Source: Planctomycetia bacterium (GTDB lineage Bacteria > Planctomycetota > Phycisphaerae > UBA1845 > UTPLA1). From it: a DNA stretch of 64,000 nt. Both the position numbers and the translations under genes were made by a program. The stretch is from the NCBI GenBank assembly GCA_015200345.1, contig CP054187.1, positions 1,720,470 through 1,784,469 of the forward strand, read 5' to 3'. Of the stretch, positions 33,168 to 43,329 are shown piece after piece; position 1 is the stretch's first letter, and each line of letters begins with the position of its first letter. Under the pieces are notes generated by a model. It was not told where the DNA came from and searched no databases. It saw only the letters and a list, made by a program, of their open reading frames with translations.

Positions 33168-35410
33168 CGGCCCTCCAGCAACGTCATCAATCGCTCGGGC
33201 GTCAGCGGAATCTCGTTCGCTTCAATGCCCAGCGCATCGCACACCGCGTTCAGGATCGCCGGCGCGGGGCCGTCCATCGGCAACTCGCCGATCCCCTTGG
33301 CTCCCTGCGGACCGAAGGGCGATGGCGACTCCTCGAAAAAAACGCGAATCGGCGGCAGATCGGCGCACGCGGGGATGACATAATTCGTCATTTGACAATT
33401 TTTCATGACGCCGTCGTCCAGGACCACGTCTTCATACAGCGCCCAGCCGATGCCCTGCACGACGCCGCCCTGAATCTGCCCGCGCGCCAGCGTCGGATTC
33501 AGCACGCGACCGACCTCCTGCCGCGCGACGAAATCCGTCACGCGTACGCCATAGGTTCGCAAATCAATTTCTACTTCGGCGACGTACGCCCCCCACGAGT
33601 ACGCCGCGTACGCATCGCCGCGATAAGTCTGGTCGTCCCATTGAATGTGCGCGGGCTTTTGATACTTCCCGCGGCCGATCAGCCGTTGCCCCGGGTTCGT
33701 CGCGTGCCAGGCCTGAAGCGCCACAGGTAAATCGCTCGATGCCGATTTTGTGACGCTGACGCCCGTTTGCTTCAATAGATCATCGCACGCGACTTCAATC
33801 AATTTCCCAACGACCATCGCGGTGCGGCTGGCTACCGTCGGCCCGCTGTTGGGCACGCGGCTGGTATCGGCCATCGCCACGCGAACGAGATTGGCAGGCA
33901 CACCAAGCCGCGCCGCGGCGATCTGCGACAGGATCGTCGATGTTCCCTGCCCCATGTCGGTCTGCGCGGTGAGCACCTCGATCGTGCCGTCAGCATGTCC
34001 TTCGACCCACACCTCCGATGCGAGATAGGTCTCGCCGCTCCCCGTGAATCCTGAACCGTGGTGAAAAGTCGCGAAGCCGATGCCGCGCCGCAGATAAGGA
34101 TGCGCCCCCTCGCCATGGTTCATCGCCGCGTGTTGCCTTCGCCGCTCGTCGTACCGCGCATCGTGCAGCGCCGCGTCCATCAAGGCCGGAAGATCAACTC
34201 CACCCGTCACCACCTGCCCCGTCGCCAGCGTCTGCCCGTCGCGCACCAGATTTCGCCGCCGCAGCTCCACCGGTGACATCCGCAGCCGCCGCGCGATCAC
34301 GTCCATGTGCCGCTCGATCGCGAACATCGTCTGCGGCGCGCCGAACCCGCGGAACGCCCCGTACGGCACACTGTTCGTCAGGCGCGCCTCGCCGATCACG
34401 CGGATGTTCTCACACGCATACGGACCCGCCGCGTGAATGCAGCCGCGACTCAACACCACCGGCGACAGCGTCACATACGCTCCGCCATCCAGTACGACGT
34501 CTATATCCATCGCCAGCAACCTGCCGCTCGCATCCAACGCCGTGCGATGCCGCACCACGCCCGGGTGCCGCTTCGTCGTCGCCGCCATGTCTTCCTGACG
34601 GTCGTACACGATCTTCACTGCCGCTCCGGCCTTCTCCGCCAGCAGCGCTGCATGAATCGCCAGGTTCGACGGAAAATCCTCCTTGCCGCCAAAGCCCCCG
34701 CCGACCGGCGCCTGAATCACCCGAAACGCCTCGCGCGGCCGATCAAAAAAATACGCCAGTGAATCCACCACGTAATACGGACACTGCATCGACCCGCGCA
34801 CCACGAGCCGACCGTCCTCCTGCCATGCCACCATGCCCTGCGTCTCAAGATAGACATGCTCCTGCGCGCCGGTGGCGTAGCGGCCCTCGATGACGTGCGC
34901 CGCGGAATTGAACAACGCTTCCCAATCGCGCTCGCCTCCGATCTCGCCCGCCCCCTTGCGAATCTCCAAGTGCTTCAGCACGTTGTCGGTTCCATGCTGA
35001 ATCAACTCCGGCGTGAGCGGCATGTCCGGCTTCAACACCGCCGGCAGCGGATCAACCTCCACACGCACCGCCCGCAACGCATCGCGCAGTTTATGAATCG
35101 ACCGGTGCGCAATCAGCACCACCGGCTCGTGTTTGTGCCGAAACGCGCTTGCCACCAGCGCCGGCTGATCGGTCTCAATCAGCTTGATCGCGTTCCGCCC
35201 CGCGGGGATGTCCCGATGATCGACGATCACAAACTCCGACCAGTTGATCGTCGGATCAAACACAACGCGCTTGATCCGCCCCCGCGCGATCGGCGTGCGA
35301 ATCGTCCCGCCGTGCAACACGCCGGGGATCGCCACGTCGTCCACGTACGCGGCCCGGCCGGTGAGCTTGTCCAGCCCATCGACCCGCGGAATGTCAACAC
35401 CGATGCTCAT
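33164..35410 (-). CDS. Molybdopterin-binding subunit of a xanthine dehydrogenase-type hydroxylase
   Basis: A 748-residue large subunit starting at 35410, just before VDIPRVDGLDKLTGRAAYVDD. Cofactor-binding segments include VGGGFGGKEDFP and YGAFRGFGAPQ; the latter has the Arg of the xanthine dehydrogenase/aldehyde oxidase group rather than the Cys motif of CO dehydrogenases. MGQGTSTILSQ follows, and the catalytic Glu lies in AKGIGELPMDGPAP near the C-terminus. It heads the operon Mo, 2Fe-2S, FAD subunits, all overlapping by four bases or less. The substrate is not predictable; a purine or related heterocycle is inferred from the neighbours. Confidence 0.88.
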   Translation of the reverse strand: MSIGVDIPRVDGLDKLTGRAAYVDDVAIPGVLHGGTIRTPIARGRIKRVVFDPTINWSEFVIVDHRDIPAGRNAIKLIETDQPALVASAFRHKHEPVVLIAHRSIHKLRDALRAVRVEVDPLPAVLKPDMPLTPELIQHGTDNVLKHLEIRKGAGEIGGERDWEALFNSAAHVIEGRYATGAQEHVYLETQGMVAWQEDGRLVVRGSMQCPYYVVDSLAYFFDRPREAFRVIQAPVGGGFGGKEDFPSNLAIHAALLAEKAGAAVKIVYDRQEDMAATTKRHPGVVRHRTALDASGRLLAMDIDVVLDGGAYVTLSPVVLSRGCIHAAGPYACENIRVIGEARLTNSVPYGAFRGFGAPQTMFAIERHMDVIARRLRMSPVELRRRNLVRDGQTLATGQVVTGGVDLPALMDAALHDARYDERRRQHAAMNHGEGAHPYLRRGIGFATFHHGSGFTGSGETYLASEVWVEGHADGTIEVLTAQTDMGQGTSTILSQIAAARLGVPANLVRVAMADTSRVPNSGPTVASRTAMVVGKLIEVACDDLLKQTGVSVTKSASSDLPVALQAWHATNPGQRLIGRGKYQKPAHIQWDDQTYRGDAYAAYSWGAYVAEVEIDLRTYGVRVTDFVARQEVGRVLNPTLARGQIQGGVVQGIGWALYEDVVLDDGVMKNCQMTNYVIPACADLPPIRVFFEESPSPFGPQGAKGIGELPMDGPAPAILNAVCDALGIEANEIPLTPERLMTLLEGR

Positions 35411-35626
35411 GGACCGCTCACCCTGCCTGGCAGTCCGGACGCTCGCGGACGCGTATCGCCGAAGCTGCCGCTGAACAAGAACCACGCCCGATCCGTTGGA
35501 AAGTATACCGATCCGCGCGGCCTGACGCGATGACAAAGGCCCGCGACCACGATGAACCGTGCGCCCTGCGAGGTAGCCGACTGCCGCATCCGATGGATAG
35601 AATAACCAACCTTGAGGAGATCGCTT

Positions 35627-35821
35627 ATGACCCGTCGTCTCATTGTGCTGTCCGTGCTGGCCGCCCTGTTCGCCGGTTCCGTGCCCGCCTGCGTTCAGAA
35701 GGAGCGCGAGCCGGAAAAGAACCGCGTCAAGGTTCGCGCCCCCTTCACGAAAGTCGACGTCGAATGGGAGCGTGACGAAGATGAACCCAAGACCGACGTC
35801 GACGTGGACGTGGACGATTGA
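35627..35821 (+). CDS. Small acidic lipoprotein-like peptide
   Basis: A 64-residue protein starting at the ATG that follows GAGGAG with normal spacing. The N-terminus ([21 protein letters not shown]) is a signal sequence ending in a possible lipobox cysteine (about residue 22). The mature part is charged and ends with DVDVDVDD. No family was recognised. Its stop overlaps a TTG start of uvrA, so it may be translationally coupled to uvrA; any function is unknown. Confidence 0.55.
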   Translation: MTRRLIVLSVLAALFAGSVPACVQKEREPEKNRVKVRAPFTKVDVEWERDEDEPKTDVDVDVDD

Positions 35822-38754
35822 GCCGCGACCGCGCGACGAATTCCGCCTCGGTTCTTGGCCCGGCCGCCGACGCCGCCGATCTCATTCGCATCCGCGGCGC
35901 CCGCACCCACAACCTCCGCGATCTCTCGCTCGATATCCCGCGCGATCGGCTCATCGTCGTCACCGGGCTGTCCGGCTCCGGAAAAAGTTCGCTCGCCTTC
36001 GACACGATCTACGCCGAAGGTCAGCGCCGCTACGTCGAAAGCCTGTCCACGTACGCACGCCAGGTACTCGGCCCGTCGCTGCGGCCCGACGTCGATGTCA
36101 TCGAAGGCCTCCCGCCGACCATCGCCATCGCCCAGCAGGCCGGACGATCCGGTCCGCGATCGACCGTCGCGACCATCACCGATATCCACGATTTCCTGCG
36201 ACTGCTCTTCGCACGCGTCGGCGAGCCGCACTGCCCCGGCTGCGGCATGCCCATCACCCGCCACACCCTCACCCAGATTGTTGACGCCATCATGGTGACA
36301 CCTTCCGGATCGCGCCTGATGATCCTCGCGCCGGTGGTGCGAGCGGCGAGCGGCGCGCACTCCGAAACGCTCGCCCGCATCGGCAAGCAGGGCTTTGTCC
36401 GCGTGCGCATCGACGGTCATCAGCACGAAGCCTCCGCCGTGCCCCCGCTCGAAAAGAACAAGCCGCACGACATCGATGTCGTCGTGGATCGCCTCGTCAT
36501 GCGCGACGACCTCCGCGCTCGGCTGACGGAATCCATCGAAACGGCCCTCCGCCTGGCGGACGGTCTCGTCATCGCCTCGCGCGACGTCGACGGTGACTGG
36601 GCAGACACGCGCTATTGCACCCGTTACCGTTGCCCGGATTGCAACCTCGCCCTGCCGGAGCTGGAGCCGCGGCTGTTCTCCTTCAACTCGCCGCACGGTG
36701 CCTGCCCCGCGTGCGAAGGTCTCGGCGAAGAATACTCCTTCGACCCCCGGCAGATCGTCCCCGATCCGAAGTTGCCGCTCGAAGCCGGTGCGATCGCGCC
36801 CTGGCGGCGCGGCGACGCGCTCTCGCGCCCCATGGCCCGGCTGCTCGATCAATTCTGCCAAGCGTTCAACGTCTCGCCCTCCACGCCCTATTGCAACCTG
36901 CCCGCGAAGGTTAGAGACATTTTGCTAAACGGCACGTCCCCAAACGCGAGCGGCGCCGCCTTCGAAGGCGTCATCCCCAACCTGCAACGCCGCTGGAAGG
37001 AATCGCAGAGCGACGCCCTGCGCGAACGGCTTGCACAGTACATCGCGCGCCGACCCTGCCCTGCCTGCCTTGGCGCGCGGCTGCGGCCCGAAGCCCTCGC
37101 CGTCAAACTCGACGGCAAGTCCATCGACGAACTCGCGCACTTGAGCATCGACGCCGCTGCCGGCTTCTTCCACGCCTTCTCGCCCGCCGCCGACCTGCGA
37201 CCCATCGCCGAACCCATCGTCCGCGAGATTCGCCAGCGCCTGCGATTCATGATCGACGTCGGAATCGGCTACCTCACCCTCGCTCGGACCACCGATACGC
37301 TCTCCAACGGCGAGGCCCAGCGAATTCGGCTCGCCACCCAGATCGGCTCCGGCCTCGTCGGCGTCTGTTACGTGCTCGACGAGCCGACGATCGGGCTGCA
37401 CCCGCGCGACACAGCGCGGCTCATCGACACACTCCGTCGGCTGAAGGCGCAGGGCAACACGCTTTTTGTCGTCGAGCACGATCCCGACGTGATCGCCGCC
37501 GGCGAGTGGTTCATCGACCTCGGCCCCGGAGCGGGCGCGCACGGCGGCCGCCTGCTGGCCAACGGCCCGCGCGATGCGCTGCTGGCCTCGACGGAATCCG
37601 TCACCGCCGCGTACGTGCGAGGCGACGCCGCCGTCGCGCACGCCGCAGGCCGCGCGTTGCGCGAGCCCGATGCGCGCCGCGTGTTGACCGTGCAAGGCGC
37701 GGCGGAGAACAACCTGCAACGCATCGACGTGACCTTCCCGCTCGGCCTGTTCTGCTGCGTCACCGGCGTGTCCGGCTCGGGCAAGTCCACCCTCGTGAAT
37801 CAAATCCTGCTGCCCGCGCTGAAGCAGCACCTGGGCATCTCGCACGACCGCCCCGGCGCACACCGCGCCATCACCGGGCTGGCCTACGTCGACAAGGTCA
37901 TCGAGATCGATCAATCCTCCATCGGCCGCAGCCCGCGCAGCAATCCCGCCACGTATTGCGGCGTCTTCGACGCAGTCCGCGATCTCTTCGCCAGGACGCG
38001 CGAGGCCCGCGCTCGCGGCTACGACGCCGCGCGCTTTTCCTTCAACGCGCGCGGCGGCCGGTGCGAAGCGTGCCACGGTTACGGCACTCGCCGCGTCGAG
38101 ATGCACTTCCTCCCCGATCTCTTCGTGAAATGCGGCGACTGCGGCGGCACGCGCTACAGCCGCGAAACGCTGGAGATTCGCTATCGCGGAAAATCCATCG
38201 CCGACGTGCTCAACCTCCGCGCCGAAGAGGCGCTGGCGTTCTTCGAAAACGTGCCCGCGATCAGGCAAACGCTCGCCGCCGTCGTCGATGTCGGTCTGGG
38301 CTACCTCACGCTCGGCCAGCCCGCGCACATGCTCTCCGGCGGCGAGGCCCAGCGCCTGAAACTCGCCGCCGAACTGGCACGCTCCCCCATCGGCCACACG
38401 CTCTACGTCCTCGACGAACCGACCAGCGGGCTGCATTTCGCCGACATCCGACGCCTGCTCGACGTGTTGCACCGGCTCATCGACGCGGGCCACTCCGTCA
38501 TCGCCATCGAACACAATTTAGACGTCATTCGACAGGCCGATTGGATCATCGACCTCGGCCCCGAAGGCGGCGATGCGGGCGGGCGGCTCATCGCCGAAGG
38601 ATCGCCCATGCAAATCGCCCAAACCGATACGCACACGGGACGACACCTCAAGCGGGTCATGGCGAACGAAAAGTTCACCCCGGCCGCCAGCTTTGCCGAA
38701 GCGGGCGAGGCCGCGCAGAAGGCATCAACCCGCGACCAATCGTGCCATGAATGA
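35818..38754 (+). CDS. uvrA: Excinuclease ABC subunit A
   Basis: A 978-residue DNA-damage recognition ATPase of nucleotide excision repair. The start is a TTG overlapping the previous stop (TTGA); no internal ATG/GTG precedes the conserved [21 protein letters not shown]. Two ABC modules have Walker A loops [11 protein letters not shown] (about 43-53) and [13 protein letters not shown] (about 651-663). ABC signatures are [12 protein letters not shown] and [12 protein letters not shown]. Zinc fingers are formed by [13 protein letters not shown] and [15 protein letters not shown]. The Walker B/D-loop is [11 protein letters not shown] and [11 protein letters not shown]. All key elements are intact, and the length is slightly above the usual 940. 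Confidence 0.95.
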   Translation: MSRDRATNSASVLGPAADAADLIRIRGARTHNLRDLSLDIPRDRLIVVTGLSGSGKSSLAFDTIYAEGQRRYVESLSTYARQVLGPSLRPDVDVIEGLPPTIAIAQQAGRSGPRSTVATITDIHDFLRLLFARVGEPHCPGCGMPITRHTLTQIVDAIMVTPSGSRLMILAPVVRAASGAHSETLARIGKQGFVRVRIDGHQHEASAVPPLEKNKPHDIDVVVDRLVMRDDLRARLTESIETALRLADGLVIASRDVDGDWADTRYCTRYRCPDCNLALPELEPRLFSFNSPHGACPACEGLGEEYSFDPRQIVPDPKLPLEAGAIAPWRRGDALSRPMARLLDQFCQAFNVSPSTPYCNLPAKVRDILLNGTSPNASGAAFEGVIPNLQRRWKESQSDALRERLAQYIARRPCPACLGARLRPEALAVKLDGKSIDELAHLSIDAAAGFFHAFSPAADLRPIAEPIVREIRQRLRFMIDVGIGYLTLARTTDTLSNGEAQRIRLATQIGSGLVGVCYVLDEPTIGLHPRDTARLIDTLRRLKAQGNTLFVVEHDPDVIAAGEWFIDLGPGAGAHGGRLLANGPRDALLASTESVTAAYVRGDAAVAHAAGRALREPDARRVLTVQGAAENNLQRIDVTFPLGLFCCVTGVSGSGKSTLVNQILLPALKQHLGISHDRPGAHRAITGLAYVDKVIEIDQSSIGRSPRSNPATYCGVFDAVRDLFARTREARARGYDAARFSFNARGGRCEACHGYGTRRVEMHFLPDLFVKCGDCGGTRYSRETLEIRYRGKSIADVLNLRAEEALAFFENVPAIRQTLAAVVDVGLGYLTLGQPAHMLSGGEAQRLKLAAELARSPIGHTLYVLDEPTSGLHFADIRRLLDVLHRLIDAGHSVIAIEHNLDVIRQADWIIDLGPEGGDAGGRLIAEGSPMQIAQTDTHTGRHLKRVMANEKFTPAASFAEAGEAAQKASTRDQSCHE

Positions 38755-39209
38755 GGCAACCACTTCGCCGGTACCGCTCCGCACCGGCCGAACTCGGTCT
38801 CACGCCGGCAGCTCTCGACTTGAAACTCGCCTCATCCAGCGACGATCGATTCGGCGCTCTCGCGCGAAGTGAAAGCAATGCAGAGACGGAACGAATGCCG
38901 GTGGAGGCGGCTCCGATCGCACGCGACGCCCCCTCGCGGAAATGCCGGCCGGCCCTGGAAAGACCCGCCGTTCGCGTGGGACGTCGCATCCGAACAAGGC
39001 CGTGAGGGGTGCCGCATGCGGAATGGAGTTGCAATCCGGGCAGGAAGAACTCTCATTAAACGGGTTCCAGTTGAGAGGAGCAGGTCAACAGACGCACTTC
39101 AGCGATCGCTCGCCCCCGCCGCGCTGCCCCGCCCCATCCTGCCGATCCGCCGTTTCTCCGATATAATCTCCGCTGCGGGACGGAACCCGCCGCACTCGGA
39201 AAGACCCAC
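38755..39209. other. Intergenic stretch, no gene seen
   Basis: The 455 bases between uvrA and the MFS gene hold only short frames with no family resemblance, including an 84-codon frame whose ATG overlaps the uvrA stop. No hairpin with a T run, RNA gene or repeat of the families described here was found. Confidence 0.5.
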
Positions 39210-40715
39210 GTGGATTGGATCGGCGCTCGCGGCGTGCCTTACATGGCGCGCCGCGCTTACACCATCGAAGTCAGGCACTTCCTGTTCTGGGGGCTGTTCG
39301 CCGGGCTGGTTGAAGGGACGGTCTCCGCCGTCGTCGTCGCCAAGACCTTCGGCGGCAGCAACTTCCTCATCACCGTTGTCCAGGCCACCCCCGCCTTCGC
39401 CAATCTCGTCAGCCTCTACTGGGGCGCGCTCATCGTCGGCCGACGGAAAATTCCCGCCTTCATCGCCCTCGCCTCCGCCAGCGTCGCCGTTGCTCTTTCC
39501 ATCGCCGTCACGCCGCGCTCCCATCTGGGCGGATGGATCTTCGCCCTGCAAATCTGCCTCGCGCGCGTCTTCATGTCCGGCGTCGTCACCACACGCGCCT
39601 CCCTCTGGAAGAGCAACTACCCGCGCTCCCATCGAGGCCGTATCACCGCCAACCTTCAGATCGTCCGCACCCTGATGAGCCTGCCCGTCATCCTCGGCGG
39701 CGGCCTGCTCTTTGACCTTGCTCCCGCCGCTTATCATTGGTTCTACCCCACCATCGCCGTCATCGGCGCGATGGGCCTGCTGGTCCTGCGCGGCGAACGC
39801 GTCCGCGGCGAGGAGCGGACCATCTCCCATCGAACCAACGGCGACCCCACAGAGCCGACCGCGCGGCGGATCGAAACCGACGATGCAAAAAAACCCCTCG
39901 CCGACGACGGCGTCATCGAGCCCTTCTCGCTCATCGCCCTCGTCAGCCCCTGGCAGATCATCCATCGCATGCGGCAAGTCCTCCGCGCCGACCCGCGCTT
40001 CGCCCGATACTGCAAGGCCCAGATGTGCATCGGCACCGCCAACCTCATGGTCATGCCGGTTAATACAATCGTCTTAACCAAAGTCCTCAACCTCAACTAC
40101 ACCTTGAGCAACGGCCTGCTCGATTTCATTCCCCGCGTCGTCACCATCGCCATGCTCCCCGTCTGGGCGCGCCTCTTCGACCGCGTCGGCGTCCTGCGCT
40201 TTCGCATGTCCAACTCGCTCTGCTGGTGCGGATCGCTGCTCTTCTGCGGCCTCGGCGCGCTTTTCGCACACCTCTCCACCGGGCAGGCCGGCGCGCTCGC
40301 CGCCGTCGCCCTCGGCATCTACGTCGTCGGCCGACTCTTCGAAGGATTCGCCCAGAGCGGCGGCGCCATCGCATGGAACATCGGCCACCTGCACTTCGCC
40401 GAGGACGACAAGGCCGAGCTGTACATGGGCATTCACGTGTCACTGACCGGCCTGCGCGGGCTGATCGCGCCGTTCCTCGGCGCGCTGCTTTACACGTACA
40501 TAGGCTGGCTCGTCTTCATGGTGGGATTCGTCATCTCGCTGATCGGCTATTTTATCTTCACCGGGTTGGCCCGCGAAGAAGCCGCGATGACAAACGGCGT
40601 GCTTCGGCGCGACGAAACCGACACGCACATTGAACCGTCCAACGGCGAACCCGCCGCACGCGCTACCCGCCCGGCGCGCCCGCTTCAAGATGCTTCGCGA
40701 GGAAGTGCGTCATGA
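39210..40715 (+). CDS. Major facilitator superfamily transporter
   Basis: A 501-residue membrane protein with about 12 hydrophobic segments. A GTG at 39210 with GGAAAG upstream gives the start; an ATG at 39243 is an alternative. The N-terminal half has FLFWGLFAGLVEG.. and the loop SNYPRSHRGRITA, a variant of the MFS 2-3 loop; a long hydrophilic loop (about 200-250) divides the halves. It resembles uncharacterised planctomycete MFS proteins, with no substrate clue. Its 3' end overlaps the convergent hydrolase gene by 53 bases. Confidence 0.75.
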   Translation: MDWIGARGVPYMARRAYTIEVRHFLFWGLFAGLVEGTVSAVVVAKTFGGSNFLITVVQATPAFANLVSLYWGALIVGRRKIPAFIALASASVAVALSIAVTPRSHLGGWIFALQICLARVFMSGVVTTRASLWKSNYPRSHRGRITANLQIVRTLMSLPVILGGGLLFDLAPAAYHWFYPTIAVIGAMGLLVLRGERVRGEERTISHRTNGDPTEPTARRIETDDAKKPLADDGVIEPFSLIALVSPWQIIHRMRQVLRADPRFARYCKAQMCIGTANLMVMPVNTIVLTKVLNLNYTLSNGLLDFIPRVVTIAMLPVWARLFDRVGVLRFRMSNSLCWCGSLLFCGLGALFAHLSTGQAGALAAVALGIYVVGRLFEGFAQSGGAIAWNIGHLHFAEDDKAELYMGIHVSLTGLRGLIAPFLGALLYTYIGWLVFMVGFVISLIGYFIFTGLAREEAAMTNGVLRRDETDTHIEPSNGEPAARATRPARPLQDASRGSAS

Positions 40716-41613
40716 TCGGCCACGCCCGCAGCGAAGGTTGACTCCCGAACGGCTGACACCACGCATGGCCGAACCCCGGCAGTTTCGCCACCGTGCACGA
40801 CACGCCGGCCCCTTCGCAAGCCTCGGCAAGCTTGGTCGCCTGCTCGAACGGCACCACCTCATCACGATCGCCATGCAGAATCAGGATCGGCGGCGCGCCG
40901 GCGTGAACGTGTGAAATCGGCGACGCCTCGACGTACCGCGCGGCGAACTTTTCCGGCGAGCCGCCCAGATAGCCGTCCGCCATTCGCCGGATCACAAAAT
41001 TCGCCGACTTGTAGATGGTTGTCAGATCGGTCGGCCCGGCGATGCTCACGATGCAGCGCACATCGGCGGACTCGCCCGCGTACGCATCGTCTTGGAACGC
41101 CTCCGATTGGCCCGCCAGCCCCGCCACCAGCGCCAGCTGCCCCCCGGCTGAGAATCCGCCGACGCCCACGCGCTGCGGATCGACCCCGTATTGCGCGCGA
41201 CGGACCTTGAGAAATCGAATCGCCGCCAGCGCATCCAGAATCGGCGCGGGGTGATGGTCGCCGCCGAGATCACACAAGCGATACTGCGCCGTGGCCGCCG
41301 TGTACCCCATCGACGCGAGGTGCTTCACCATCGGCCGAAGGCTACGCCGATCCCCGTGCATCCATCCCCCGCCGTGAAACAGCACAATCGCCGGCCGCGG
41401 GAGTGGTCCGCCGACAGGCGTATAAATGTCGATCAACAACTTGCGATCACCGCGCGTCACGTACGGAATCGACTCGTACGCGCGAACGTCGTAGATCCCC
41501 ACCGGCGGCGGGTTGCATCCGACGGCGGAAACCGCGCTGACGACGACGATGAGAATGAAAAATCCGGCGGAGCGATTTGCAGGCGAAAGACCGCACTTTT
41601 TGTGGGCGCTCAT
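40663..41613 (-). CDS. Secreted or membrane-anchored alpha/beta hydrolase (esterase/BD-FAE type)
   Basis: A 316-residue hydrolase. The N-terminus has a hydrophobic segment ending in AVGC, possibly a weak lipobox. The oxyanion motif is FHGGGWMHGD (about 99-108). The catalytic triad is probably Ser in GGFSAGGQ (about 177-184), Asp in LHGDRDEV and His in GFGHAW. This matches HGGGx-type carbohydrate or lipid esterases. The start overlaps the upstream glycosyltransferase stop (ATGA), so the two genes form an operon, possibly for extracellular polymer modification (inferred). Confidence 0.82.
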   Translation of the reverse strand: MSAHKKCGLSPANRSAGFFILIVVVSAVSAVGCNPPPVGIYDVRAYESIPYVTRGDRKLLIDIYTPVGGPLPRPAIVLFHGGGWMHGDRRSLRPMVKHLASMGYTAATAQYRLCDLGGDHHPAPILDALAAIRFLKVRRAQYGVDPQRVGVGGFSAGGQLALVAGLAGQSEAFQDDAYAGESADVRCIVSIAGPTDLTTIYKSANFVIRRMADGYLGGSPEKFAARYVEASPISHVHAGAPPILILHGDRDEVVPFEQATKLAEACEGAGVSCTVAKLPGFGHAWCQPFGSQPSLRAWPIMTHFLAKHLEAGAPGG

Positions 41614-42596
41614 GACGTCATGATCGTGCGCCGTAGCAGGATGTCAATGCCGATCATGCAGCCGGCGAGCTTGCTCGCCGATGCCGCTCTCCCGCGTAAC
41701 CGCCCCAAACAATAATTCACCAGCACACGCCACGGATTCGCCATGAACGGCCACATCAGCGCCGCACTGCGAAGATGCTTCGCCGCCGTCGGCAGGTCGC
41801 CATTTTCAAGGTAATGCATGCCCGTGCGCTCATGGACGCGCGCGACGGCCCGCCGCCGCAATCGCCCCGACGGATCCAGCACGCGAAACAGTTCGGCGTA
41901 ATCCGCGATCAGCCGCTCCATCTCCGCGCCGTGCTTGCGCGGATCGCGCCAATGCGCCGGCCCCGGCTGCTGGCGAATCAGCGGCGTCGGGAGGATCAGC
42001 GCCCGATGGCGGCGCAACAGTTCAATCGCGATCCGCCGATCCTCGCACGCCCGCCCCGAAGCGAACCCGCCGACCGACTCTATCGCCTCCCGCCGCGCCA
42101 GCATCGACGAACACAAACCGGTGAACACATTGCGCACCAGCAGCGCCGCCTGAATCCGCGCGGGATCGAGCGGCCCGTCGTACGACATCGTGACAAATGT
42201 CTGTTCCGACTCGCTCCACACGCGCGCCGCCGTGATGCAGAAATCCGCCTCCGGATTCTGCCGCATCGCCGCGACCTGCGTCGCCAGTTTCTCCGGCTCC
42301 CACACGTCGTCGGCATCGAGAAACGCCAGCCACCCACCGTGCGACCGCGCGATCCCCGTGTTCCGCGCCGCCGACGCTCCGCCGTTCGCCTGACGAATCA
42401 ACCGCACATGCTTGAAATACGGCGCGCAGACGTCCGCCGTGCGATCCATCCCGTCCGCATCCGGCGCGCTGCCGTCGTCCACCACGATGATCTCATCGGG
42501 CGGCAGCGTCTGTGCCAGCACCGACTCAATCGCCGCGGGCAACACCTCGGCCGAGTTGTACGATGGAATGATGACGGAAATACCGCTGGGGTTCAT
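41610..42596 (-). CDS. Family 2 glycosyltransferase
   Basis: A 328-residue GT-A enzyme starting at 42596, directly before ISVIIPSYNSAEVLPAAIES. The sugar-nucleotide binding motif is VVDDGSAPD (about 37-45), and the metal-binding DxD-type site is LDADDVWEPEK (about 91-101). A GKACEDRRI-like GRACEDRRIAIELLRRH follows the acceptor loop. It transfers a sugar in polysaccharide or glycolipid synthesis; donor and acceptor are unknown. The C-terminal SKLAG lies on the family C palindrome at 41664-41679. Confidence 0.85.
   Translation of the reverse strand: MNPSGISVIIPSYNSAEVLPAAIESVLAQTLPPDEIIVVDDGSAPDADGMDRTADVCAPYFKHVRLIRQANGGASAARNTGIARSHGGWLAFLDADDVWEPEKLATQVAAMRQNPEADFCITAARVWSESEQTFVTMSYDGPLDPARIQAALLVRNVFTGLCSSMLARREAIESVGGFASGRACEDRRIAIELLRRHRALILPTPLIRQQPGPAHWRDPRKHGAEMERLIADYAELFRVLDPSGRLRRRAVARVHERTGMHYLENGDLPTAAKHLRSAALMWPFMANPWRVLVNYCLGRLRGRAASASKLAGCMIGIDILLRRTIMTS
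41660..41680. repeat. Family C palindrome at the end of the glycosyltransferase gene
   Basis: ggcgagcttgctcgcc (41664-41679) is self-complementary and is preceded by agcc. It encodes ASKLAG on the minus strand, about 17 codons before the stop. It matches the intergenic copy at 13931-13950. Confidence 0.5.
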
Positions 42597-42900
42597 CCTA
42601 CCATGTATCGGCGTTTGGCAGGCCTCCATGACTGCACAAGATCTGAATTTCAATTGACCGCTCGCAGTCCTTCGCCCGCTCATGCCGGGTTCACTTCTGC
42701 GACCATTGCGCGGGAAACAGAGTACGACCAACTCCTGAAGTCCTTCCAGAAGTTCCAGCGCACCGCGCACCATCCTCCCCCTCGGAACAAAATGGCCAAT
42801 ATCTCGGCCTTGGATGCTTCATCTCGTACCATGAAACGCCTTCGGCCTCGCCCCCGTCGCAACATTCTCGACCGCCGGGTATCGGCAAGAAATGCACCCT
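42597..42900. other. Intergenic stretch, no gene seen
   Basis: The 304 bases upstream of the glycosyltransferase gene show only low-quality frames. No RNA gene or terminator was recognised. Confidence 0.45.
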
Positions 42901-43329
42901 TTATCCGCGATGACGCGATATCACTTCCACACTCCGGCACAAAACAAGCAATTCGTCTTCTCCTCCGGGGTAGTCGTCGTCGAGCCGGTCGCCGCCGCCT
43001 TCGGCCGGACTGACGCAATCCGCCAGACGCCACGTCGCGCGGCCCCGGCGAATCGCCAGGTGCACCTGCCAGCCGCCGGTCGCAAGGTAATCACGCAGGT
43101 GCGAGCGGATCAGATCGGCCGCCATCTCCACGTCCACATCGACGGCGTCATCCTTCGCGCCCTCGTCTTCCGCCGACGCCAGTACCCATCGCCCCGGCTC
43201 GTGACCGTGCGCGGCGGGCAGAAAGATCAACTCCTCGTTCGCGTCGGGGTCGCCGGGCGAGGTGAAGACGGGCGATCCGACGATCTGCAGCGCGGCCCGC
43301 GTGATCTCATGGAGTTTGTCGGCGGTCAT
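42901..43329 (-). CDS. Hypothetical acidic protein
   Basis: A 142-residue soluble protein, rich in Asp and Glu (about 25 percent). There is no signal peptide or membrane segment. Segments ADKLHEITRAALQIVG and GGWQVHLAIRRGRATWRLADCV suggest an alpha-beta fold. No known family was recognised and there is no operon partner. The frame and composition are convincing for a real gene, but the function is open. Confidence 0.5.
   Translation of the reverse strand: MTADKLHEITRAALQIVGSPVFTSPGDPDANEELIFLPAAHGHEPGRWVLASAEDEGAKDDAVDVDVEMAADLIRSHLRDYLATGGWQVHLAIRRGRATWRLADCVSPAEGGGDRLDDDYPGGEDELLVLCRSVEVISRHRG

Noticed and set aside
33164-35410. CO dehydrogenase large subunit
   Set aside because: The active-site loop reads YGAFRGFG, with no Cys as in the CO dehydrogenase AYxCSFR motif, so it belongs with xanthine dehydrogenase-type enzymes.
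36925-38514. 529-codon open frame on the minus strand
   Set aside because: It is antisense to uvrA and has no recognisable domain.
38751-39005. 84-codon frame overlapping the uvrA stop
   Set aside because: The ATGA overlap is attractive, but the sequence has no family pattern and its composition resembles non-coding GC-rich DNA.
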